From an uncultured Selenomonas sp. (lineage in GTDB: Bacteria > Bacillota > Negativicutes > Selenomonadales > Selenomonadaceae): DNA of 39,598 bases. The position numbers and the translations under genes are program-made. Of this stretch, positions 7,501 through 13,450 are shown piece after piece. Where the stretch lies: positions 1 through 39,598 of the forward strand of contig USAK01000016.1 in NCBI GenBank assembly GCA_900552565.1, in the 5' to 3' direction. Below the pieces are notes generated by a model. That model saw only the letters and a program-made list of their open reading frames with translations, had not been told where the DNA came from and ran no database searches. Numbering within the stretch: the stretch's first letter is position 1; every line of letters starts with the position of its first letter.

Positions 7501-10309
7501 AAATTGGGATACGATGTGGCACGAGATCGGGCACAAAGTAGACCAGTACTTAGACCTTCGCAATAAAGCAGGAGACGGATTCAATCAGGAATTCATGCAC
7601 GTACTCGACCGCAAGTATCCTGACGGCTTCCTGCATCATTACCGACTCGACGAAGTGCCGTCCGAGGGCGCGGCGGAATTCATGAAAGAATACATGATGG
7701 ACCGCGACAAAGCGAAAGCAGACTTTCCGAAGTACTACGACTTCTGGACAAAGGAAGTCGGCAAAGATAAAGACCTTGCCGCCCGCGTCGAAGAGATGCG
7801 GCAAATGATGGACACGTACCAGAAGCAGCCGCTTGGTCAGAAAATCCGCAGCACGATTCGTCATGAAGAAAAGCCAACAATCAGAGAGAAAATCAAGAAA
7901 GCTTATGATGATTTTGCCGTAAACTGGATTGATGATAAGTACGGTATCAAGAAAGCAGAAAAAGAAGTCGAACGAGTCATAGGCCGCAAGCTTGCGCCAG
8001 AAGAATCCGCTTATATCTACGCTCGTATCGCGAAGGACCGCGGCGCGAGTGCGGCTATGCAGATTCTCACGGGAACGGACGCGAAAGCCGTTACGAAGGC
8101 ACTCAACAAGATTTACGGCGGCGTTATCAAGAAGGCCGTCACATTCCCGATGGTGCTTGAGAAGCTGAAAGAGCTTGATAAAAAAGGCAAAGACTTCCTC
8201 AAGAAGAACGGCCTAAAAGACTCGCAGGAAGCATTGAGCACCTACTTGATTGCCCGCCGCTTCATGGAAGTGCACGACCTCAAAGCAAAAGGACACAGGA
8301 ATTACCAGATGCCGCGCAGCTATGACGAGTACAAAGACTTCGTTGACAGCGCACCGAAAGAGCTGAAAGAAGCAGCGCAGGATATCTACGATATCAACCG
8401 CAACATCCTTGCTATCATGCACCATGAAGGAATGCTGTCAGACAAGGCGTATGCGGCCCTCATCTCACAGCATAAACACTATGTCAGCTTGGCACGTGCT
8501 TTCGATGATGATGCAAATAAAGGCGGTAAACTCGGCTTTAGCGCATCAGAAAACTTTATCAACGTATCAAACAATATCAAGAAGCTGACGGACGATGGCT
8601 CTGTGCGCGATGTCAAGGACCCTTTGCAGACCATCCCGCAGAATATCGCGCGGTCGCTCATCGCGGTCGAGCGCAATAAAGTCGCGCAGAAATTTGTCGC
8701 TCATTCCGAACTGTACGGCACGGGCGGCGTCATTGAAAAGGTACACGGCACGGCAAAGACGGCAGATTCTACGTTCAAAGTATGGGAACACGGCAAGCAA
8801 GAAGTATACGCAACTACGCCAGAAATTTATCAGGCATTTCAAAGCCTGAATCCTGACGGCATGGATAACCTGACGTATCTGCTCTTAAAGATGCCGTCAA
8901 ACATCATGCGCGCGGGCGCAGTCGTCTATAACCCTGCGTTCCTTGCAAAGAACCTCGGGCGTGACCAACTGACGGCTTTCCTCTACTCGAAGTACGGATA
9001 CACGCCGTTTTACGATATGGCCAAAGGTATGTTTCATCTGCTCAAGAAAGACGACCTGTATCATGAGTACGTCACGTCTGGCGCGCTGATGTCGGCCATC
9101 ACGCAGGACGCGAAAACGATGGTGCCGGAGCTCGCGAAGCAGTACGCAAACAAGAGCTTGCGCGGCAAGATTTTCAAAGCAATCAATCCTTTGACCAGTC
9201 TTCCTGCACTCTCGGAATTCATCGAGCAGTCAACGCGTATGGGCCTGTACAGCCGCGCACGCCGCCACGGTGCATCTATTACGGCGGCAACGATGGAAGC
9301 GCGAGAATCTACGTTGGACTTCGGACGCGCAGGCATCAAGGGCAGAAAGTGGAATCGTTACGTTCCATTCTTCAATGCCGTCATTCAGGATCCTGTTATT
9401 TTCATGGAGCGAGTGCGCGAAAATCCGGTACGTATGCTCAGACGTTCCGCGCCTATGATTATGATCTCGCTTGCTATCTATGCTCTTATCCAGTTGAACA
9501 GCCAGCGGGCGGACGAGTACGACGAGATGATGCCGTATGAGAAGAATATGTTCTGGAATATTCCGATGCCGAAATGGGTGTCCAAAACGGGATGGGTTCG
9601 CTATCCGAAGCCTTTCGGCCCCGGCTTCCTCTTCTGCTCTTTGCCGGAGCGCATTGCCGATATGGTCAAGGGAAAGGATAAGACGGGCAAAGGTATGAAG
9701 GAATGGGCCAAAGGATTCCTCGAGGGATTCAATCCAGTCTCCTTGCCACCGCTCATCCAAGCAGTCTACGAATGGCAGGCGAACTACAGCTTCTTCCGCG
9801 AGCGGTCTATCGTGCCGCAACGCGAAGCGAAGCTGCCAGAAGAACAGCAGTATGGGCCGACAACGTCGGAAGTGGCGAAGTTCATCGGCGAGCATTTCGG
9901 TCTGTCGCCGCGCAAAATCGACAACCTCGGCCAGAATCTCGCGGCTGGTGCCTGGACGCAGGGCAGCAACCTCATCGACACGCTGGCAGGCCGCAAAGGA
10001 CGCGAGCTCAATCCGCTCAAGCCTTTGACTGTAGACCCGAACCGCGCGCCACAGTCGATTCAAGATTTTTACGATCATATGGATAAAGCCGAGTCCAACT
10101 ACTACGGCGAAAAAAATACAAAGGGCCATCCAACAGCCAAAACCGAGTATAACTACAAGCTCATGTATAACGCGCAGAAGCAGATGAGCGACCTCAACAA
10201 GAAGGAGAGGGCAGCTTTACAAAAGGGCGACCAGAAGGCCATAGATGAAATCAACAAGAAGCAGTTGAAACTTGCGCGCGATGCCTTGAAGATGTACCGC
10301 GAGAAATAA
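4589..10309 (+). CDS. Giant polyvalent ejection protein: lytic transglycosylase, M15-like peptidase, HExxH zincin, LPD38-like domain
   Basis: A 1906-residue protein, the largest in the window, with AAAGGAGA before ATG 4589. An acidic Ser/Asp-rich N-terminus is followed by a lytic transglycosylase (SLT) domain at about 400-490: catalytic Glu near 426 in QESGH, then NVMQV and YNGGG. An M15-like D,D-peptidase region spans about 530-635, with HAAGRAAD near 574 and a terminal FHIS near 626. An acidic linker leads to a zincin with HEIGH at 978-982. Helical linkers lead to a region with NPAFLAKNLGRD near 1448 and a hydrophobic helix near 1620-1636, which matches my knowledge of the large polyvalent protein domain LPD38. 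The SLT domain and position fit a gp16-like protein that opens peptidoglycan during DNA entry. The other roles are inference. Confidence 0.88.
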   Translation: MAMLSSDDWDSVKQQRFGSDDEYQGYLSKLDDDQAAASSSDDSSSDDGSSSSILATLSGLGDDLKNIVTKIGQVQQDQSQMQMDYAKGETQAVEDIAQDVADHYNKTNYNIILNSARDDEGNVTPESAAQAENGDNGGYDPLTTEEEQTLAHVGDPSYDPANQDQNTVAAHIRRDTDEWSNNLVNDVKDLAGTVYKELTATSLQQLQDLDYQAGQNLWDVYSDVARPAGMIAMTPGMPAPIRGAAGILYAPKFLSDIGDMYSGTGEGGGEGGISGVVQGLVVNPLNQMIEDISNPEQLVEDIKAHPANLWDRVLMPATMAEGGYHAVRKGADLAGTAKDKIASAFSKDDSAADTAGGDEFTPPPVESAEDIVQEADDAAGPSTGYSGGDGVAHIDTGHGDIDVWINDAAAQNGVDPVILHKMAQQESGHGEADSNVMQVLDSTGAAMGFDDMSDPKQSIYAGAKYLAEMLKQDGGDYDAAIRDYNGGGDPNYLQHVMDQPDYGTPEYQGGGSSGGYDVPAEAEYTLEPGAIHDGFDEGTEAKLRLLDKWYADHTGGEHLDISSMRDGTHSDPNHAAGRAADIVNDRLQDPEFRAQFTETAHELGFKTYDEFDKSNWTENTTGYNFHISDDGTPLSNLRYRSNGPTDDDPYGLNKDDNTSTSAPEPDDDGPLKDLNGKEIDEEEEGTPKEGKADSAEEEAQQEAEDLQKATEPAKVNWGEGDTANDARELDNYIDSLEQERQRMIDEEVQLMKDNPDGKGVDVGYTTDDRGQINGRWAQSKNPQWYQDAYKRLGRKPRQSDLPMLAKERLQNIEDFGVLERQLREANHVRDYMREHPTETFEDAFKYIDENHLLMGDKSGAPNSRIDQSSTPKVNNLARADNPMIQADSNAPAPMKPTQAGQPVPDREGRKPVSTLGTAKPKGNYLSDSVTREQIFTRARDLFGTIRNGRTGRGFNGWYNRGTDVARTAEFGNWDTMWHEIGHKVDQYLDLRNKAGDGFNQEFMHVLDRKYPDGFLHHYRLDEVPSEGAAEFMKEYMMDRDKAKADFPKYYDFWTKEVGKDKDLAARVEEMRQMMDTYQKQPLGQKIRSTIRHEEKPTIREKIKKAYDDFAVNWIDDKYGIKKAEKEVERVIGRKLAPEESAYIYARIAKDRGASAAMQILTGTDAKAVTKALNKIYGGVIKKAVTFPMVLEKLKELDKKGKDFLKKNGLKDSQEALSTYLIARRFMEVHDLKAKGHRNYQMPRSYDEYKDFVDSAPKELKEAAQDIYDINRNILAIMHHEGMLSDKAYAALISQHKHYVSLARAFDDDANKGGKLGFSASENFINVSNNIKKLTDDGSVRDVKDPLQTIPQNIARSLIAVERNKVAQKFVAHSELYGTGGVIEKVHGTAKTADSTFKVWEHGKQEVYATTPEIYQAFQSLNPDGMDNLTYLLLKMPSNIMRAGAVVYNPAFLAKNLGRDQLTAFLYSKYGYTPFYDMAKGMFHLLKKDDLYHEYVTSGALMSAITQDAKTMVPELAKQYANKSLRGKIFKAINPLTSLPALSEFIEQSTRMGLYSRARRHGASITAATMEARESTLDFGRAGIKGRKWNRYVPFFNAVIQDPVIFMERVRENPVRMLRRSAPMIMISLAIYALIQLNSQRADEYDEMMPYEKNMFWNIPMPKWVSKTGWVRYPKPFGPGFLFCSLPERIADMVKGKDKTGKGMKEWAKGFLEGFNPVSLPPLIQAVYEWQANYSFFRERSIVPQREAKLPEEQQYGPTTSEVAKFIGEHFGLSPRKIDNLGQNLAAGAWTQGSNLIDTLAGRKGRELNPLKPLTVDPNRAPQSIQDFYDHMDKAESNYYGEKNTKGHPTAKTEYNYKLMYNAQKQMSDLNKKERAALQKGDQKAIDEINKKQLKLARDALKMYREK

Positions 10310-10377
10310 CGGAGGGTGTATGGATAGAGGACCGCCGGAGCAATCCAGCCGAACAACATTGAACGAAGGAGAAAACG

Positions 10378-10674
10378 ATGCAGCTAGACGAACTCACAGT
10401 CATTATCGGGGTAGTCGGCGGCGGCGGTATCATTGGTATTCTCGCCGCCTGCTTTCGCGGAGTGACATATATATCAACCAATGTTGTATCACCAGTCAAG
10501 CAGACCGTAGGCCAGCTTGAAGAGGTCACGCGAGAATTGCGCAGCTGGATGGAAGAATTGCGGCGCGAGTCGCGAGACCAGGACAAGAGGCTCGCCATTG
10601 TTGAGAAAACGCTGGAAGCAGAGCACAGACGTATTGACGAGCTGGAAAAGGAAGTGATGAAGAGTGAAAGATAA
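10378..10674 (+). CDS. Small membrane protein with coiled coil, holin-cassette member
   Basis: A 98-residue protein with a GAAGGAG site before ATG 10378. Residues 5-30 form one membrane segment rich in Gly, Val and Ile. The rest is charged and heptad-like (EEVTRELRSWMEELRRES...ELEKEVMK), i.e. a coiled coil. This layout is common in small phage proteins encoded with holins in Firmicute phages. The gene overlaps the next by eleven bases and lies just ahead of a lysozyme, which supports a lysis role. The exact family is not certain. Confidence 0.75.
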   Translation: MQLDELTVIIGVVGGGGIIGILAACFRGVTYISTNVVSPVKQTVGQLEEVTRELRSWMEELRRESRDQDKRLAIVEKTLEAEHRRIDELEKEVMKSER

Positions 10675-10999
10675 GATTGTACGCTTCTCAAAGTGGGCGC
10701 AGAAGAACTGGCTGGCGCTGGTCATTTTCTTGTCGGTGCTCATGATGCTCTTTTTATGCTTGGTCATGGTCTCTTGGCTATTCGGCTATTGGAGCAACGC
10801 GCTCAAGGGCACACACTTTGAATTGCAGTCGTGCTGGACGGGCATTACCGTTGTCGGCACGGGCATCGCCGGTATCGTCGGCTTGGGTAAGGCGTGCTGG
10901 ACGAAGTACGGCATGGACTCACGATATAACAGCGAACAGGGCAAACCATATGTAGGAAACACAGCAGTAAACGCAGAAAGGCAGGGTGCAGTAAGATGA
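10664..10999 (+). CDS. Putative holin
   Basis: A 111-residue protein starting at ATG 10664 inside the end of the previous gene. A basic N-terminus (KDKIVRFSKWAQK) leads to a strong membrane segment at about 16-41. A second, Gly-rich hydrophobic segment lies at about 58-80 (GITVVGTGIAGIVGLGKA). The tail is hydrophilic. Two membrane segments, small size and an overlap of four bases with the lysozyme start fit a class II-like holin that releases the signal-less endolysin. No holin family motif can be named from sequence alone. Confidence 0.65.
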   Translation: MKDKIVRFSKWAQKNWLALVIFLSVLMMLFLCLVMVSWLFGYWSNALKGTHFELQSCWTGITVVGTGIAGIVGLGKACWTKYGMDSRYNSEQGKPYVGNTAVNAERQGAVR

Positions 11000-11586
11000 G
11001 ATACGGCATTGATGTAAGCGAGAACAACGGCGAGATTGATTGGGAAGATGTGCGTGAAAGCGGCATCGACTTTGCTATTGTGCGCTGCTCTTACGGGCAG
11101 AACGGACGCGACGATAACTTCCTTGCCAACGTCAACGGCGCGCACGCAGCAGGGCTTCAGGTGGGCGCATACCACTACGGCTACGGACTCACACCGGCAC
11201 AGGCCGTCAAAGAAGCTGTGAATTGCCGTCAGGCCATCGACCAGGCGGGCGTTCTTCTGGAACTTCCTGTTTTCTACGACATGGAAGATGCGGACGGATA
11301 CAAGGCACGCCACGGTTTCGACTTCTCGGCAGAGAATTGCACGGCCATCTGTCAGGAATTCCTCAACCATATCAGGCTCGATTGCGGCATCTATGCAAGC
11401 CGCTCTTGGCTCGACGATAGAATTGACTGGCGCTCTCTTGGCTGTGCCGTCTGGAACGCGGAGTGGATGAACGGCACGAATCCCGAACCTGACACGACAC
11501 AGGACGGTATCGGCGGTATGATGTGGCAGTACACTGACAAGCGCCTTATCGCCGGTCAGTATTTCGACGGCGATATCATCTACTAA
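10996..11586 (+). CDS. Phage endolysin, glycoside hydrolase family 25 lysozyme
   Basis: A 196-residue GH25 (Chalaropsis-type) N-acetylmuramidase. It opens with YGIDVSENNG, the family's first active-site strand with Asp6. The catalytic pair lies in YDMED (Asp95 and Glu97), and WQYTD near the end is the usual last strand. The domain fills the protein, with no signal peptide and no cell-wall-binding repeat, so export depends on the adjoining holin. ATG 10996 overlaps the holin stop as ATGA. It would cut the beta-1,4 bond between MurNAc and GlcNAc at host lysis. Confidence 0.93.
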   Translation: MRYGIDVSENNGEIDWEDVRESGIDFAIVRCSYGQNGRDDNFLANVNGAHAAGLQVGAYHYGYGLTPAQAVKEAVNCRQAIDQAGVLLELPVFYDMEDADGYKARHGFDFSAENCTAICQEFLNHIRLDCGIYASRSWLDDRIDWRSLGCAVWNAEWMNGTNPEPDTTQDGIGGMMWQYTDKRLIAGQYFDGDIIY

Positions 11587-11603
11587 GAGAGAAGGTCGTT
11601 ATC

Positions 11604-12227
11604 ATGGAGAAAATAAAAACATGGGCATACGCTCACCGCCAGATCATCACGGCAATAGTCGCGGCCATTCTTCTTATCGTCGTCTGTGTGCTCGTCTTTC
11701 GCAGCTGTAGCAAGACGCCGGAGAAAGTGACGCAGGAGACGCAGACCGAAGCGCAGACGGAAAGCGGCGTCGAGAAAGCGGCAGACGCGGCAAAAGTGCC
11801 GATTGACCGGCAGCAGGCGCAGGACGCAGCAAAAGAGATACATTACATCTATCAGCACGATACACAGCCGGAGTACACGATTATCACGACGGGCGGCGAC
11901 GCGGAGAAGCAGTCGCAGGCGGCGCAGGAGCGCGCAGGAGCGGACTTCTCTATCATTGCGGATAAGGATACCCCCGACAAGAAAGTATCGCTTGACGAGC
12001 TTCCCAAGGACTCTACTGTCAACATCAATCAGTACAATGTGCAGGCATACAAAAAGGTGCTGCACACTATCGACGTATCGCCAGACCTCGACAGCGGCAG
12101 AGGCGTCAGCGAAGTAGGCTACACAGTCTCGCGCAAGGTTACGAAGGACGGCAAGTACCTAGGCGCAGGAGCTTCCTACAACTTCGATGAGCATAAGGCA
12201 ATGGTAAGAATCTCGTACACATGGTAA
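11604..12227 (+). CDS. Membrane-anchored periplasmic protein of the lysis cassette, spanin-like by position
   Basis: A 207-residue protein with a GAGAGAAGG site before ATG 11604. A short basic N-terminus and one strong membrane segment (about 14-34) are followed by a Glu/Gln/Thr-rich extended region (about 38-75) and then beta-rich sequence. The last stretch (YLGAGASYNF...VRISYTW) alternates polar and aromatic residues and ends in Trp, like the closing strand of an outer-membrane protein. In a diderm host a phage must also breach the outer membrane, so a spanin-like role is possible. It is not homologous to known spanins as far as I can see. It could instead be a host-range or exclusion protein. 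Confidence 0.7.
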   Translation: MEKIKTWAYAHRQIITAIVAAILLIVVCVLVFRSCSKTPEKVTQETQTEAQTESGVEKAADAAKVPIDRQQAQDAAKEIHYIYQHDTQPEYTIITTGGDAEKQSQAAQERAGADFSIIADKDTPDKKVSLDELPKDSTVNINQYNVQAYKKVLHTIDVSPDLDSGRGVSEVGYTVSRKVTKDGKYLGAGASYNFDEHKAMVRISYTW

Positions 12228-12233
12228 CGGCAC

Positions 12234-12533
12234 ATGAAGAAAATATCGCTCAAATCAATGCGGCGCATGGAGCAGGACGCCGCACGCGGCAAATGGTACA
12301 ACCTCGTCAGGCTCGACGATATACCGGAGTTCGCGGCATGGCTCACGAATGACTTCCACGAGTGGCAAGGGCAGTCTCCTGACGCAGGCGAAGTGCTCAA
12401 GATATTCAAGCACGGCATCACGCTGACAGTCTGGTACGACGGCAGGCGGACGATATGCGGCAGACACATGATGCTCTTGTGGCACACGTTCGAGTGCTTC
12501 CGCTACGACGATATACCGCAGCAACAGGTTTAA
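12234..12533 (+). CDS. Unrecognised small phage protein
   Basis: A 99-residue protein starting at ATG 12234, six bases after the preceding stop. The upstream ribosome site is weak, so translation may depend on coupling. The sequence has a basic N-terminus (MKKISLKSMRRMEQDAARGKWY), an acidic middle and a Trp/His/Cys-containing C-terminus (MMLLWHTFECFRYDD). There is no membrane segment, signal peptide or known motif. It shares base composition with the phage genes before it and closes that run: an A8/T-rich stretch follows at once. Confidence 0.6.
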   Translation: MKKISLKSMRRMEQDAARGKWYNLVRLDDIPEFAAWLTNDFHEWQGQSPDAGEVLKIFKHGITLTVWYDGRRTICGRHMMLLWHTFECFRYDDIPQQQV

Positions 12534-12623
12534 AAAAAATTTTTTGTTTTTGTGGTGCTCAAATCATCCTTTTGTGTCCATATATAAGTAGAGGGGTCTT
12601 ATTGACTGAAAGGAGAACAAAAT

Positions 12624-12905
12624 ATGAAAAACATGATTCAAGACTTGATTGAGCACGCAAGATTCTACAGAGAAAAAGGTGCCGTGTATCTTTGCAAGGC
12701 AGAGATGTGCGATTCACATTCTAAGGAAAGGAAAGAGTACACGAGACGCGCAGCAAAAGCCTTGTCCATGGCAGAGCAGTATTACAGAACGGCATATCAC
12801 TGTGCCGCTGATATCTACGGTACAGATGATGCAAGCGAAATGTTGCTTGATGATATTGGCAACAACAGCAAATTTATCGACCGTATGATTGAAGAAGACG
12901 ATTGA
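12624..12905 (+). CDS. Unrecognised small helical protein at prophage edge
   Basis: A 93-residue protein with AAAGGAGA before ATG 12624. It is almost wholly helical, with several Tyr, Cys and His residues (YLCKAEMCDSHS) and an acidic C-terminus. It is set apart from the lysis genes by about 90 bases of A+T-rich DNA with a TATATAAG element at 12581-12588, so it may have its own promoter. It could be a phage moron gene or a small host gene at the junction. No function can be named. Confidence 0.6.
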   Translation: MKNMIQDLIEHARFYREKGAVYLCKAEMCDSHSKERKEYTRRAAKALSMAEQYYRTAYHCAADIYGTDDASEMLLDDIGNNSKFIDRMIEEDD

Positions 12906-12931
12906 CAGAACACTATTCCCCCCTCAGATGT

Positions 12932-12967
12932 GTCTGCATGACTTCTGAATCGCAGACGTGCTATAAT
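12932..12967 (+). promoter_or_regulatory. Possible promoter with inverted repeat
   Basis: A perfect TATAAT at 12962-12967 lies just after an inverted repeat GTCTGC (12932-12937) and GCAGAC (12952-12957) that covers the expected -35 position. No good -35 hexamer is seen, which would suit an activator- or repressor-controlled promoter. The transcript would run into the terminator at 13006-13036. Confidence 0.4.
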
Positions 12968-13005
12968 AGAAGCAAGGTAACCTACAAACTCTCCATAGGA
13001 AAACG

Positions 13006-13036
13006 GCGGCTCGCAAGGGCCGCTCTTTTCTTTTTG
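13006..13036 (+). terminator. Rho-independent terminator
   Basis: The stem GCGGCTC (13006-13012) pairs with GGGCCGC (13017-13023) around a GCAA tetraloop, allowing one G-T pair. A T-rich tract, TCTTTTCTTTTT, follows. It ends transcription from the prophage side, or a roughly 65-base transcript from the TATAAT at 12962. Confidence 0.75.
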
Positions 13037-13100
13037 CCTACGATTTGCCAACGCTTTTGCTTTTTCTCTCCATTACTATCCATTTGCATCTATTTCAAAA

Positions 13101-13133
13101 CGCGCCGTGAATTGCAGGCGTTTCAACGGCGCG
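13101..13133. repeat. Inverted repeat CGCGCCGT / ACGGCGCG
   Basis: Perfect 8-base arms at 13101-13108 and 13126-13133 are separated by 17 bases, inside otherwise T-rich DNA. It may be a bidirectional terminator, a protein site or a junction scar. No T tract follows directly, so a plain terminator is less likely. Confidence 0.5.
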
Positions 13134-13155
13134 CCAAACTTTCTATTTCTATCTA

Positions 13156-13184
13156 TTTACATGTATTTTCCTCGATGCTATAAT
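13156..13184 (+). promoter_or_regulatory. Promoter of the leuS T-box transcript
   Basis: TTTACA at 13156-13161 and TATAAT at 13179-13184 are spaced by 17 bases, a near-ideal sigma-70-type promoter. The start of transcription would fall near 13190, just ahead of the T-box leader. Confidence 0.8.
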
Positions 13185-13204
13185 AAGGACATATGTAAAC
13201 ACAA

Positions 13205-13438
13205 AATCCCAAGAAGCAGAGTATTAGGCGATGGATGTCAAAAGAGAGCCGGCGGCAGGTGAGAGCCGGTGACAGAATGCGCTGAACTCACTGCCGAGGA
13301 GCAGCTGGGGAGCCGAAGGCAAAACAGCTGACGTCAGCCGCGTTAAGGCTCCGAGAGGATGCTTCGGCATCAATCAGGGTGGTACCGCGAATCATCGTCC
13401 CTGACTGTCAGAAATGACGGTCAGGGCTTTTTTATTTA
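13205..13438 (+). ncRNA. T-box leader, leucine (CUC specifier), upstream of leuS
   Basis: A tRNA-sensing riboswitch. The conserved T-box AGGGTGGTACCGCG lies at 13376-13389. The upstream Stem I region has the usual AGAGAG element near 13243 and the GAACTCA specifier-loop context, with CUC at 13287-13289, a leucine codon matching the downstream gene. A terminator hairpin lies at 13399-13437. Uncharged tRNA-Leu would stabilise the antiterminator and allow leuS expression. Stem boundaries are approximate because they were read by eye. Confidence 0.93.
13399..13437 (+). terminator. T-box terminator before leuS
   Basis: CCCTGACTGTCA (13399-13410) and TGACGGTCAGGG (13415-13426) form a 12-pair stem with a GAAA loop, followed by CTTTTTTATTT. 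It competes with the antiterminator that uses the T-box sequence. Confidence 0.9.
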
Positions 13439-13450
13439 GGAGGAAACAGC

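Noticed and set aside
10320..10520. 66-codon frame behind GGAGGG ahead of the holin cassette
   Set aside because: The ribosome site is only three bases from the ATG, the product is a basic low-complexity string, and it overlaps the better-supported gene at 10378 for most of its length.
12902..13183. 93-codon frame after the last phage-side gene
   Set aside because: It runs through the terminator hairpin, the palindrome and the leuS promoter -10, and has no good ribosome site.
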